Assembly: GCF_003026455.1 (NCBI RefSeq)
Contig: NZ_PYMB01000019.1
Span: 1-64,000 of the forward strand
Source: Photobacterium rosenbergii
GTDB taxonomy: Bacteria; Pseudomonadota; Gammaproteobacteria; Enterobacterales; Vibrionaceae
Length of the DNA stretch: 64,000 nucleotides
Direction of reading: 5' to 3'
Shown here piece after piece: positions 8,788-17,109 of this stretch. Made by a program: the position numbers and the translations under genes. The notes under the pieces were generated by a model that did no database searches, was not told where the DNA came from, and worked only from the letters and a program-made list of their open reading frames with translations. Within the stretch, counting starts at the first letter, position 1; each line of letters starts with the position of its first letter.

Positions 8788-8812
8788 TTAGCTCGCTTGC
8801 TTTAAATACCTA

Positions 8813-8848
8813 CGAAAACCAGAACCGCGAAAGTAGTTCTGGTTTTTT
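8813..8848 (+). terminator. Terminator of WS/DGAT gene
   Basis: Stem AAAACCAGAAC (8815-8825) with GTTCTGGTTTT (8836-8846), then further T. Confidence 0.88.
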
Positions 8849-8885
8849 ATCACATGTACTTTATCGAATCGGGATGTGGAGATGT

Positions 8886-8911
8886 AAAAAAAGGCCGCAT
8901 AGCGACCTTTC
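8886..8911 (-). terminator. Terminator of ACBP gene
   Basis: On the minus strand AAAGGTCGC pairs with GCGGCCTTT (one G-U), followed by a run of T. Confidence 0.8.
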
Positions 8912-8940
8912 ATGAAAGTTGGGAGCGAGTTGGGTGTAGC

Positions 8941-9207
8941 TTATGCGTAAGCAGCAGTCAGTTCAGCGACTTTGTCGACATACTGTTGCATTGCTGTATC
9001 TGCATCCATACCTTTTAGTTTTTCCCAAGCGTCGTATTTTGCGCCGCCTTTGAAGTCAAACATGCCAGGGCGCTTGCCTTTCACGTCACCGTCGGTTGCT
9101 TGCTTGAATAGCGAGTAAAGTGCTAGTAGCTCGTCGTTAGATGGGCGTTTAGTCAATGCTTTTACGTCAACTTGAGCTTGTTCAAAACTCGCTTTTAGAT
9201 CTGCCAT
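8941..9207 (-). CDS. Acyl-CoA-binding protein (ACBP)
   Basis: 88 residues, the full length of a single ACBP domain. The signature YSLFKQATDGDV, then KRPGMFDFKG and KYDAWEKLKG, match the acyl-CoA-binding four-helix bundle, including the Tyr and Lys residues that contact the CoA phosphate and adenine. It should bind long-chain acyl-CoA in the cytoplasm, buffering or delivering it. ACBP is widespread in eukaryotes and sporadic in bacteria. Here it is convergent with the WS/DGAT gene, whose substrate it would bind. The start at 9207 has a GGAACACATC-type upstream region (AAGGAACA). Confidence 0.93.
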   Translation of the reverse strand: MADLKASFEQAQVDVKALTKRPSNDELLALYSLFKQATDGDVKGKRPGMFDFKGGAKYDAWEKLKGMDADTAMQQYVDKVAELTAAYA

Positions 9208-9568
9208 GATGTGTTCCTTTACTTGTTCCTAGCCAGCACAAAAAAGTGTGCCGAGATAATTGATGAAAACTCTAACCGTCCAGAAAATAGGTTAGAGGAA
9301 ACCGTTAGGTTTAATGAAATCAGAAAATGCTGTATTCCTTTAGCCCATACATATTTGCACTGGTCTGAGGTCATGTCTCCTATTAAATGCAAAAAGTTTA
9401 ATATGGATCACTATTTAATTTTCTGCGATGAAATAATTCATAATCTGTGTGGTATTTGTCCCATCAGAATTAAACTACACTATGATTAAATGAAACAAAA
9501 AATAGATGATAAAGACTGGAATTATTAATTGGCTGGCTGAACAAGGATTATTCTATTGAGGGAAAGCT
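9208..9568. other. Intergenic region, no supported gene
   Basis: Divergent upstream region of the ACBP and GMC genes. An open frame from 9211 to 9489 on the plus strand lacks a ribosome site and overlaps the ACBP promoter, so I do not call it. I see no clear operator. Confidence 0.5.
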
Positions 9569-11206
9569 ATGTATGACTTCATTATTGTAGGGGCGGGTTC
9601 GGCAGGATGCGTACTTGCAAATAGACTATCATCTGATCCTTCTTTAAAAGTCTGCCTCATTGAGGCCGGCCCAAAAGACAGTAGCCCGGTTGTCCATGTG
9701 CCTTTGGGCATCATCGGTATGATGCATTCTAAGAAAATGAACTGGCGTTACTACACCGACAAGGAACCTAACCTGCAAAGCCGCCAGTTGTTTTGGCCGC
9801 GAGGCAAGACACTTGGTGGAAGTTCTTCATCCAATGCTATGTGCTATATCCGAGGCCATGCCAGCGACTATGATGAATGGGCCGCACTGGGAAATAAAGG
9901 CTGGAGTTATGAGGATGTCCTGCCTTATTTCAGGAAGTCAGAAGCCCAAGAGCGCGGTGGTGATGACTACCATGGTGCCGATGGCCCATTGCATGTCTCT
10001 GATTTACGGATAAATAACCCGTTGTCAGACGCCTTCCTCAAGGCGGCAGAGCAAGCGGGGCATAACATCACCAAGGACTTCAATGGCAAGGAGCAAGAAG
10101 GGGTCGGTTATTATCAAGTAACCCAAAAAAATGGCCAGCGCTGCAGCTCGGCGGTTGCGTACCTTCGCTCAGCAGAGCAACGTCCAAACTTGACGGTGAT
10201 TACCGACGCGACGACGACTAAGGTGCTGATTAAAGAGGGTAGAGCAACTGGTATCGAGTATATCAAAGCCGGACAACTGCATCAGGTAATGGCTAATAAA
10301 GAGGTTATTTTAAGCGGTGGGGCGATTAATAGTCCGCAGTTGCTTATGTTATCCGGCATCGGGGATAGGCAAGAGCTTGAAGCGCAGGGAATCGGGGTGA
10401 AACATCACCTTCCTGGGGTTGGCAAGAACCTCCAAGATCACTTGGATGTGCTGGTAGTCACCCGGGAGCGTACCTTCCACTCTGTCGGTTTCTCACCTGT
10501 TGCCCTTACCCGGGCAATCAAAGGAATATTTGATTACTTATTGTTTAGGAAGGGTAATTTCACGACCAATATCGCTGAGGCTGGGGGATTTGCCAAGACG
10601 TCACCTGAACTTGATAAACCTGATGTCCAGTTCCATTTCTCACCTTGTTACCTAGATAACCATGGCTTGAATTTATGGCAAACGGTGAAGCATGGCTATT
10701 CGCTACATGCTTGTAATTTAAGGCCAAAAAGCCGGGGCAGTTTGGGGTTGGTCAGTGCTGACCCACTAGATCCGCCACGGATAACCGCAAACTATCTGAG
10801 TCATCCCGAAGATATGGAGGTAATGCTCAAAGCCATCAAGTTATCACGGAAGATATTAAAGCAGGCAGGCTTTGATCACTACCGTGGTAAAGAGGTCTTT
10901 CCGGGTAAGGATGTACAAACTGATGCGCAATTAGAGGAGTTTATCAGGCGCAAGGCGGAGTCGATTTATCACCCTGTTGGCACCTGTAAGATGGGTCATG
11001 ATGAGCAAGCGGTGGTTGATGAAAGACTGCGCGTGCATGGGGTGAAAGGGTTGCGTGTTGTGGATGCGTCGATTATGCCAACCTTAGTCGGCGGCAATAC
11101 AAATGCACCCACAATCATGATTGGTGAGAAAGCTGCAGACATGATATTGGATGATATATCCATTACTGAAGTGAATATTTCCAAGTTGAAAGATTGTGTG
11201 GCGTAA
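9569..11206 (+). CDS. GMC-family FAD oxidoreductase (choline/alcohol dehydrogenase-like)
   Basis: 545 residues. The N-terminal FAD-binding motif GAGSAGCVLANRL is followed by LIEAGP, the GMC signature GKTLGGSSSSNAM, and near the C-terminus YHPVGTCKMG, with the catalytic His, and VVDASIMPTLVGGNTNAPTIMI. The family oxidises alcohols to aldehydes using FAD. Closest-looking groups are choline dehydrogenase and AlkJ-type medium-chain alcohol dehydrogenases. There is no betaine-aldehyde dehydrogenase or BetI next to it, so a fatty or short-chain alcohol substrate is at least as likely, especially beside a wax ester synthase; this is inference. ATG 9569 follows GAGGGAAAGCT. A terminator lies at 11227-11262. 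Confidence 0.87.
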   Translation: MYDFIIVGAGSAGCVLANRLSSDPSLKVCLIEAGPKDSSPVVHVPLGIIGMMHSKKMNWRYYTDKEPNLQSRQLFWPRGKTLGGSSSSNAMCYIRGHASDYDEWAALGNKGWSYEDVLPYFRKSEAQERGGDDYHGADGPLHVSDLRINNPLSDAFLKAAEQAGHNITKDFNGKEQEGVGYYQVTQKNGQRCSSAVAYLRSAEQRPNLTVITDATTTKVLIKEGRATGIEYIKAGQLHQVMANKEVILSGGAINSPQLLMLSGIGDRQELEAQGIGVKHHLPGVGKNLQDHLDVLVVTRERTFHSVGFSPVALTRAIKGIFDYLLFRKGNFTTNIAEAGGFAKTSPELDKPDVQFHFSPCYLDNHGLNLWQTVKHGYSLHACNLRPKSRGSLGLVSADPLDPPRITANYLSHPEDMEVMLKAIKLSRKILKQAGFDHYRGKEVFPGKDVQTDAQLEEFIRRKAESIYHPVGTCKMGHDEQAVVDERLRVHGVKGLRVVDASIMPTLVGGNTNAPTIMIGEKAADMILDDISITEVNISKLKDCVA

Positions 11207-11226
11207 ATAGTTTTACCTTAATCTTC

Positions 11227-11262
11227 AAGACACGATAGAAATATATTTATCGTGTCTTTTAA
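11227..11262 (+). terminator. Terminator of GMC gene
   Basis: Stem AAGACACGATA (11227-11237) with TATCGTGTCTT (11248-11258), followed by TTAATTTT. Confidence 0.85.
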
Positions 11263-11456
11263 TTTTATTTAAAAGTTAGTAAGAATATTCTAATTTTTTA
11301 CTCTATTATTTTTTGTTGCCTTAAATTTCATTTCATCATCCAAAATCATCTAATAAAGTTAGAAACACGCCTTTCTTCTAGCTGCTAAAATCGGTTGTTA
11401 ATTCTAATCCATATGCTTAATATCAGATAAATAGATGGTATTTATTTGAGGTAGTA

Positions 11457-12554
11457 ATGATTTCTAAAAACGAATGGAGCGAAAAGCTCAAAAGCCTCAA
11501 GGAAGATATTTCTAGCAAAGTGATAGAAAACTCGGAGTTTGCCAAACAACGGGTAGTTGAGTTGCTGGAGCACGGATTGCCGCCAGCTCAAGGGGATGCT
11601 TTGCTGGCAAGTTTCAATGGTCTGGTAGGAGACCACTTACTTCAGAGAAATAGCCGTTTTGCCATACCTATGGTGTTTACTGATCATACCCAGCATTTAA
11701 GCGATGATGCCGAAGTGCTTGAACGTCAGTTACCTGATGCATCGGGGCGTATCGTATTGTGTGTCCACGGTTGGTGTATGGCTGACAAAGGTTGGGTAAG
11801 AAAAGGCCACGATCACGGCAAGCAATTTATCAATGCGGGTTATACCCCGATCTATCTTTGGTACAACACGGGCAACCATATTTCTCTCAATGGTGAAGAG
11901 TTTGCCTTCAGGTTAGAGAAGCTCTTGCAGGCATGGCCTTGTGAGGTCAAAGAGCTGGTGATTATTGGTCACAGTATGGGCGGCTTGGTCACGCGTAGTG
12001 CCTGTCACTATGCTGGGCTTAATCAGCTACAGTGGCTGCAGGTACTTCGCACCTTTATTACCTTAGGGACACCGCATAATGGTGCGCCACTGGCGAAGCT
12101 AGCTTGTTGGATTGATGAACAAGTAGCAGATACACCTCAGCTGAAGTTTTTGCAAAAACTGGGGGAGATACGCAGTAGTGGCAGTAAAGATCTCAGCCGG
12201 GGTTACATTGTTCACGAAGACTGGCAAGCGCCGACAATTCCTTTCAAGCAGGTGGAGCAAGATACAGCCACTGGTACCGCGTTAATCCAACGGCCAACCT
12301 TACCTGATACGGTGCAGTGCTATGCCATCGCATCATGCCTTGGAAAGAACCTTCAGGACGAGAATAACCGTAAGCTGGGGGATGGTCTTGTTCCAGTGGC
12401 CAGTGCGCTTGCTGAGAGCACAAAAGGGGTGCTGGCACTGAATTACCCAACTGAGCATAAATGGGTTGTCGGTGGGGTTGATCACCTCGACTTGCTAAAC
12501 CATCCTGCTGTGGCGGCGAAAGTCAGCGAGTGGGTACTTGGCAATACCTTATAG
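11457..12554 (+). CDS. Alpha/beta-hydrolase (lipase/esterase-like)
   Basis: 365 residues, no signal peptide. The oxyanion-hole region LCVHGWCMADKGW (HG at 104-105) and the nucleophile elbow GHSMGG with Ser 173 are clear; a late VVGGVDHLDLL supplies a plausible catalytic His. It should be a serine hydrolase acting on an ester or acyl substrate. ITLGTPHNGAPLAKL resembles PGAP1/lipase-type hydrolases. ATG 11457 follows TTGAGGTAGTA. It lies between the lipid cluster and the ars cluster and seems to be transcribed alone. Confidence 0.83.
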   Translation: MISKNEWSEKLKSLKEDISSKVIENSEFAKQRVVELLEHGLPPAQGDALLASFNGLVGDHLLQRNSRFAIPMVFTDHTQHLSDDAEVLERQLPDASGRIVLCVHGWCMADKGWVRKGHDHGKQFINAGYTPIYLWYNTGNHISLNGEEFAFRLEKLLQAWPCEVKELVIIGHSMGGLVTRSACHYAGLNQLQWLQVLRTFITLGTPHNGAPLAKLACWIDEQVADTPQLKFLQKLGEIRSSGSKDLSRGYIVHEDWQAPTIPFKQVEQDTATGTALIQRPTLPDTVQCYAIASCLGKNLQDENNRKLGDGLVPVASALAESTKGVLALNYPTEHKWVVGGVDHLDLLNHPAVAAKVSEWVLGNTL

Positions 12555-12620
12555 TGGTAATAGTTCCACTGACTAAACCTTAGTCAAGTTCAAGCTAGAC
12601 TCGTTACTCGGGGATTTACA

Positions 12621-12657
12621 TATAATGGAAAGCATATATAATGCTTTCCATATATAA
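12621..12657 (+). promoter_or_regulatory. Promoter -10 and 11-bp inverted repeat operator of ars locus
   Basis: A perfect -10 box TATAAT (12621-12626) overlaps the first arm of an 11-bp perfect inverted repeat: ATGGAAAGCAT (12625-12635), spacer ATATA, ATGCTTTCCAT (12641-12651). A repressor bound here would cover the -10 and the start site. The ArsR domain encoded just downstream is the natural candidate, giving autoregulation. The -35 is poor. The dyad also contains the ATG at 12641, which argues against that ATG as translation start. Confidence 0.78.
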
Positions 12658-12676
12658 ATCAGTTGCCGCGAGTCAC

Positions 12677-13438
12677 ATGAAACGTATCTTATTTTTATGT
12701 ACCGGAAACTCAGCCCGCTCTCAGTTAGCAGAAGCCGCTATGCGGCATATGGCGGGTGAGCATTACCAAGTTGTTAGTGCAGGGATGGCACCAGAGGAAG
12801 TCGATCCTCGTGTTTACCGTGTATTGGCCGAGCGTGGCATCAATAGCGATAACTTGCAAAGTTGTTCGGCTGCAGATCTCGAAGGTCAGCACTTCGATAC
12901 TGTGATCACCTTATGTGACAAAGCCAGTAATGAATGTGCCTTGTTCCCCGATTCAGACGCACTCCTTCACTGGGATTTTAAAGATCCCAAACCCCAGAGT
13001 GGCGACCAACCTTTTCGTGATACCTTAGATGGCTTAGAAAGCCGTATGGCATTGTTTTTAATGCTTAACGGTGAAGAACACGATTCGGTGATTGGTCCGG
13101 TTGAATTATTTAAAGTACTCAGCGATCCGCTGCGCCTTCGTATCTTGATGTTGATTGAAGATGAGCAAGCGCTGACGGTTGGCGATCTTGTCGATGTACT
13201 TGGCGTTAGCCAGCCGAAAGTCTCGCGCCATCTTGCCTTGTTGCGTGACGGCGGTGTGCTGGAGACCCAGCGGGAAGGGCAGTGGATATTCTATCATTTG
13301 GCTAAGCAACTGCCGGTTTGGATCCGCCATATCCTTGCTACAGTGAGAAATGGCAATCCGGGTATGATCAACGACGAGAAGATAAAGCTCAGCCACCGTG
13401 AAGAGCGTAAAAAGCCAGGCTTTAGCAAAGTTAGCTAG
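12677..13438 (+). CDS. ArsC-type arsenate reductase fused to ArsR-type repressor
   Basis: 253 residues. Residues 1-130 are a low-molecular-weight phosphatase/ArsC domain: P-loop CTGNSAR (Cys 8 to Arg 14), redox pair Cys 80 and Cys 87 (TLCDKASNEC), and HWDFKDP with the likely general acid Asp 103, as in thioredoxin-coupled arsenate reductases. Residues 140-225 are a winged-helix ArsR domain (FKVLSDPLRLRILML, VSQPKVSRHLALLRDGG). The ArsR half contains no cysteine at all, so the usual metalloid site (ELCVCDL-like) is absent. ATG 12677 is chosen because family proteins start at MKRILFLCTGNSARS and the upstream ATG at 12641 lies inside the operator. First gene of the ars locus. Confidence 0.9.
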   Translation: MKRILFLCTGNSARSQLAEAAMRHMAGEHYQVVSAGMAPEEVDPRVYRVLAERGINSDNLQSCSAADLEGQHFDTVITLCDKASNECALFPDSDALLHWDFKDPKPQSGDQPFRDTLDGLESRMALFLMLNGEEHDSVIGPVELFKVLSDPLRLRILMLIEDEQALTVGDLVDVLGVSQPKVSRHLALLRDGGVLETQREGQWIFYHLAKQLPVWIRHILATVRNGNPGMINDEKIKLSHREERKKPGFSKVS

Positions 13439-13531
13439 TATTTTGATTTAAGACGAATAAGAGCGCTTGGTACTTTTGCCGGGCGGTTGAGAAATTAATT
13501 AGAAGTAAGTTACTTATTTATAGGTGCAAAT

Positions 13532-14026
13532 ATGTCAAACACACACCCATTCTGGACCCTGCCTTTAGAAGATAGCGGCAAACTGCTACTGACTCCTTGT
13601 CCAGGTACCAAAGAAGTTTCTCTGCACGATTCTCTAGTGCAACTAAAAGAAGCTGGCGCAACTGCTGTACTGACAGCACTTGAACCTGAAGATCTACCAG
13701 AAGGTGGTTTGGAAGCACTGGCGGAAGAGTGCCGTGGCCTAGGTATGCGCTGGTTCCACCTACCTATCGAAGATGACTGTGCACCGGGTGCTCAGTTTGA
13801 TGCTAATTTCCCTGAAGCCAACAAAGCAGCTCAGGCTATGTTGGATAACGGCGATGCGATTGCAGTTCACTGCATGGGTGGCTCTGGCCGTACCGGCTTG
13901 ATCGCAGCACGTATTATGCTTTCTCGTGGTGCAGAACTGAACTCAACAATTGAGAAGATCCAGGCACTTCGCCCGGGTGCCTTCCAGCGTCAGCCACATA
14001 TCGACTACATCCAGCAGTACAAGTAA
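13532..14026 (+). CDS. Dual-specificity/tyrosine-phosphatase-like protein of ars locus
   Basis: 164 residues, cytoplasmic. The cysteine-phosphatase signature HCMGGSGRTG is at 113-122, with nucleophile Cys 114 and Arg 120 (C-x5-R). It resembles the CDKN3-like/PTP family. EDDCAPG upstream may hold the general acid. It sits between the ArsC-ArsR fusion and GAPDH, and a terminator at 14058-14086 follows it. Its role in arsenate handling is not established from sequence; acting on a phospho- or arseno-ester is a possibility only. Start ATG 13532 follows ATAGGTGCAAAT. A small perfect dyad AAGTAA-G-TTACTT (13503-13515) lies 17 bp upstream. Confidence 0.8.
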   Translation: MSNTHPFWTLPLEDSGKLLLTPCPGTKEVSLHDSLVQLKEAGATAVLTALEPEDLPEGGLEALAEECRGLGMRWFHLPIEDDCAPGAQFDANFPEANKAAQAMLDNGDAIAVHCMGGSGRTGLIAARIMLSRGAELNSTIEKIQALRPGAFQRQPHIDYIQQYK

Positions 14027-14057
14027 GTCACTGCCGTCAGGCTTTCCTTACTCATTG

Positions 14058-14086
14058 AATGCCCTGCTTTTGCAGGGCATTTTTGT
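14058..14086 (+). terminator. Terminator after phosphatase gene
   Basis: Stem ATGCCCTGC with GCAGGGCAT around loop TTTT, then TTTT. It separates the first two ars genes from gapdh-arsJ, so the latter should have their own promoter in 14230-14330, where GGTATACC (14283-14290) forms a small dyad. Confidence 0.85.
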
Positions 14087-14341
14087 ATCTGGTACTTATC
14101 TCCTGCACTCCGCCATTCTCTCGTTATCCCCTTGCAAGACCCTAACTATAATTTGCTTTGTGATCCTTTATGTTGCGGAGGGGGACAAAAAGACCTCTAT
14201 ACCTAACGTCACCTTGGTAATGGCCGTGGTAATTATTTGAAAAAAGATCTGGAAAAGCGATTCGGATCTGGCTAGTATATGCGGTATACCATATATATGC
14301 TAAATCATATGTTCAAGTTAACGGTTTAAGGAAAGTGGATT

Positions 14342-15343
14342 ATGGCTATCAAAGTAGGTATCAACGGTTTTGGTCGTATTGGTCGTTTGGCAATGCGTGC
14401 TGCGTTTGATTGGGAAGAAGTGGAGTTTGTTCAAATCAATGATGTAGCAGGTGATGCAAAAACATTGGCTCACTTGATGGAGTTCGACTCAGTACAAGGC
14501 CGCTGGCACCATGCCGTGACTTCTGATGGTCAATCGATGCAGATTGGTGATTCTGTGATCCGCTGTACGCAAGAGCGCGATATCGATGCGGTAGATTGGT
14601 CTGGCTGTGATGTTGTGCTGGAAGCAACTGGTGTGCACCGTGAAATGGAATACCTGAACAAGTACTTAGCACAGGGTGTTAAGCGTGTTGTTGTTTCTGC
14701 GCCAGTGAAAGATGACAGCGTATTGAACGTAGTCGTGGGTGTGAACGATTATCTGTTCGATGCTGACAAGCACAAGATTGTCACAGCGGCTTCTTGTACC
14801 ACTAACTGTATTGCGCCTGTTGTTAAGGTTATCCACGAGAAATTTGGTATCGAGCAGTCGTCATTCACGACGATTCACGATCTTACAAACACCCAAACTA
14901 TCCTTGATGCGCCGCACAAAGACCTTCGTCGTGCCCGTGCATGTGGCATGAGCCTTATCCCAACCACAACAGGTTCTGCGAAAGCTATCATTGATATCTT
15001 CCCAGAGCTTGAAGGCAAGATTAACGGCCACGCGGTTCGCGTACCGTTAGCCAATGCGTCACTAACAGACATCATTTTTGACTTGAGCCGCGATGTAACT
15101 GCTGAAGAAGTTAACGCTGCACTGAAAGAAGCGTCTGAAAACGAGCTTGCAGGTATCCTGGGTTACGAAGACCGCCCACTGGTATCTATCGACTATAAAG
15201 GCGACCAGCGCTCAACAATCGTTGATGCACTATCGACCATGGTTGTGAACGACCGCATGGTGAAAGTGTACGCTTGGTACGATAACGAGATGGGTTACGC
15301 AACACGTACTTCTGAGCTAATCCGCAAGGTTGGCCTAGCATAA
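14342..15343 (+). CDS. gapdh (ars-linked): Glyceraldehyde-3-phosphate dehydrogenase of the arsenate locus
   Basis: 333 residues. N-terminal NAD-binding INGFGRIGRLAMRAA, catalytic ASCTTNC with Cys 152, and the C-terminal WYDNEMGYATRTSELI are all diagnostic. In operons with ArsJ this enzyme is known to use arsenate in place of phosphate, forming the unstable 1-arseno-3-phosphoglycerate that ArsJ exports. The sequence deviates from a housekeeping GapA in several motifs, and its position directly before arsJ (about 80 bp, with a hairpin at 15361-15385) supports the arsenate role. It is not proof that the enzyme lacks a role in glycolysis. Confidence 0.92.
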   Translation: MAIKVGINGFGRIGRLAMRAAFDWEEVEFVQINDVAGDAKTLAHLMEFDSVQGRWHHAVTSDGQSMQIGDSVIRCTQERDIDAVDWSGCDVVLEATGVHREMEYLNKYLAQGVKRVVVSAPVKDDSVLNVVVGVNDYLFDADKHKIVTAASCTTNCIAPVVKVIHEKFGIEQSSFTTIHDLTNTQTILDAPHKDLRRARACGMSLIPTTTGSAKAIIDIFPELEGKINGHAVRVPLANASLTDIIFDLSRDVTAEEVNAALKEASENELAGILGYEDRPLVSIDYKGDQRSTIVDALSTMVVNDRMVKVYAWYDNEMGYATRTSELIRKVGLA

Positions 15344-15360
15344 GCAACACAGTAACAATG

Positions 15361-15389
15361 GCCAGCTCCATATATTGGAGCTGGCTTTA
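15361..15389 (+). terminator. Hairpin between gapdh and arsJ
   Basis: Perfect 10-bp stem GCCAGCTCCA (15361-15370) with TGGAGCTGGC (15376-15385), loop TATAT, followed only by TTTAG. It probably gives partial termination, lowering arsJ relative to gapdh. Confidence 0.65.
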
Positions 15390-15426
15390 GCAATAAACAG
15401 CAACAAACAGTAGAGTGAGTTATTGC

Positions 15427-16656
15427 ATGATTTCGGCTATTGCCAACCTCTCCAAAGATGTTCGTCAGTACATGCTGGTGACATTCAATTACTGGAACTT
15501 CACCATTACCGACGGCGCGTTGCGTATGTTGGTCGTCTTACATTTCCACCAGTTGGGTTACTCCTCGCTGCAGATCGCTTCGCTCTTCTTGTTCTATGAA
15601 TTTTTTGGCGTAGTCACCAATTTGATTGGTGGCTGGCTGGGTGCCAAGCTTGGCCTGAATCGCACCATGAATATTGGTTTGGCGATGCAGGTTGGTGCGC
15701 TGGTTATGCTGGCGGTGCCATCTGCTTATCTGACCGTGCCTTGGGTAATGTTGGCGCAGGCTGTGTCGGGTATCGCCAAAGACCTCAATAAGATGAGTGC
15801 CAAGAGTGCCATCAAAACCTTGGTACCTGATGAGAAGCAGGGCGCATTGTACAAGTGGATTGCTATCCTGACTGGCTCGAAGAACGCCCTTAAAGGTGCA
15901 GGTTTCTTTATCGGTGGTTTGCTACTGGCGGTTGTTGGCTTCAAAGGCGCAGTTTTAGCAATGGCTGCAGTATTGGCGTTGGTACTTATCTTGAGCCTAG
16001 TGTCACTAGAAAAAGACATGGGTAAGGCCAAGAACAAAATCAAGTTCAAGCAGATCTTCTCGAAAAGCGAGAGCATCAATATTCTCTCTGCAGCCCGTAT
16101 GTTCCTGTTTGGGGCAAGGGATGTCTGGTTTGTGGTCGCGTTGCCGATTTATCTGAGCCAGGTGTTTGACTGGGACCACACCATGGTAGGTGGTTTCCTA
16201 GCCCTTTGGGTGATTGCCTACGGCTTTGTCCAGGGCATCGCTCCTAAAATTACCGGCAAAGCGAAAGGTACAGTGCCAGATGGTCGTGCTGCAATGGGGT
16301 GGGCCGGTTTGCTAAGTATCATCACCATGGGCGTTGCCCTGGGTGTGCAGTTCAACTGGCAGCCTGAGTTTACCATTGTGGTTGGCTTGTTGATCTTTGG
16401 CGCGGTGTTTGCGGTTAATTCATCATTGCACTCATACCTGATTGTTAGTTATGCCAAAGACGACGGTGTTTCACTGGATGTCGGCTTCTACTACATGGCT
16501 AACGCAATGGGCCGCTTGATTGGTACTGTGCTGTCTGGTTTGGTTTATCAGTATGCTGGATTGGCTGCATGTTTGTGGGTTTCAGTGGTTTTCTTGGTAC
16601 TGACCACGATTATCTCAATCCGTCTGCCTGCACACCCTGAGAAAGCGAAAGCCTGA
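15427..16656 (+). CDS. arsJ: ArsJ, organoarsenical (1-arseno-3-phosphoglycerate) efflux permease
   Basis: 409 residues, about 12 membrane helices, an MFS carrier. The N-terminal half (DVRQYMLVTFNYWNFTITDG, then ISGIAKDL-like QAVSGIAKDLNKMSAKSAIK) is typical of ArsJ, and the gene follows gapdh as in characterised gapdh-arsJ operons. The protein should expel 1-arseno-3-phosphoglycerate, which then decays to arsenate and 3-phosphoglycerate outside the cell. A GTG at 15415 could start the frame, but ATG 15427 has GAGTGAG at a suitable distance. A terminator at 16698-16726 ends the locus. Confidence 0.9.
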   Translation: MISAIANLSKDVRQYMLVTFNYWNFTITDGALRMLVVLHFHQLGYSSLQIASLFLFYEFFGVVTNLIGGWLGAKLGLNRTMNIGLAMQVGALVMLAVPSAYLTVPWVMLAQAVSGIAKDLNKMSAKSAIKTLVPDEKQGALYKWIAILTGSKNALKGAGFFIGGLLLAVVGFKGAVLAMAAVLALVLILSLVSLEKDMGKAKNKIKFKQIFSKSESINILSAARMFLFGARDVWFVVALPIYLSQVFDWDHTMVGGFLALWVIAYGFVQGIAPKITGKAKGTVPDGRAAMGWAGLLSIITMGVALGVQFNWQPEFTIVVGLLIFGAVFAVNSSLHSYLIVSYAKDDGVSLDVGFYYMANAMGRLIGTVLSGLVYQYAGLAACLWVSVVFLVLTTIISIRLPAHPEKAKA

Positions 16657-16697
16657 CCACGTGATGTCATCGCTGAATCATTAAATCGATCATATTT

Positions 16698-16726
16698 GTA
16701 GCCCAGCCATCGAGCTGGGCTTTTAG
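16698..16726 (+). terminator. Terminator of arsJ
   Basis: Stem GCCCAGC (16701-16707) with GCTGGGC (16714-16720), followed by TTTTAG. Confidence 0.82.
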
Positions 16727-16832
16727 TATGAGAAGACTAAAAGAATTGCAAATTTATTGGTTGAAAAATGTGAGATATTTCTTCGTCTTGATCGAGTTTT
16801 GTTCATTCAAATCAAAACATTAAAAAAACGCG

Positions 16833-16860
16833 TTGACTCATTTCTGTAATCGGTTAAAGT
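16833..16860 (+). promoter_or_regulatory. Sigma-70 promoter of tRNA-Gly/tRNA-Leu
   Basis: TTGACT (16833-16838), 16-bp spacer, TAAAGT (16855-16860), about 40 bp before tRNA-Gly. Confidence 0.65.
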
Positions 16861-16897
16861 ACATCTCGTCTTCAGGGCAAAGCCCACAAGAAGCAAT

Positions 16898-16973
16898 GCG
16901 ACACTAGCTCAGTTGGTAGAGCGCAACCTTGCCAAGGTTGAGGTCACGAGTTCGAACCTCGTGTGTCGCTCCA
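16898..16973 (+). tRNA. tRNA-Gly (GCC)
   Basis: 76-nt cloverleaf with acceptor stem GCGACAC/GTGTCGC, anticodon loop TTGCCAA (GCC), TTCGAAC T-loop and encoded CCA. It corresponds in context to glyW of the glyW-cysT-leuZ locus. Confidence 0.97.
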
Positions 16974-16990
16974 AATATAGGGAAGATGTG

Positions 16991-17034
16991 CTCACGCGAG
17001 GAACCTCGTGTACCTAGTCGGCCACGTCTCTCCA
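16991..17034 (+). pseudogene. Degenerate tRNA-like remnant between tRNA-Gly and tRNA-Leu
   Basis: CTCACGCGAGGAACCTCGTG (16991-17010) echoes the T-arm of the preceding tRNA-Gly, and CGTCTCTCCA followed by AAAT (17025-17038) echoes its 3' end. An insertion of about 13 bases lies between, and no D-arm or anticodon arm is present. It occupies the position where tRNA-Cys sits in the glyW-cysT-leuZ arrangement. Confidence 0.55.
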
Positions 17035-17109
17035 AATTAAACCTTACGGCACTAAGCGGTAAGAAAAGATGGTGTTTACTGTACTAAACGGCATCGCAAA
17101 GTATTGCGT

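Noticed and set aside
9211..9489. 92-residue frame between ACBP and GMC genes
   Set aside because: No ribosome site, composition unlike neighbours, and it starts inside the ACBP promoter.
12641..12676. Upstream ATG for the ArsC-ArsR fusion
   Set aside because: It lies in the second arm of the operator dyad and after the probable transcription start; the conserved N-terminus begins at ATG 12677.
13950..14240. 96-residue frame after the phosphatase gene
   Set aside because: It overlaps the phosphatase gene end in another frame and reads through an intrinsic terminator.
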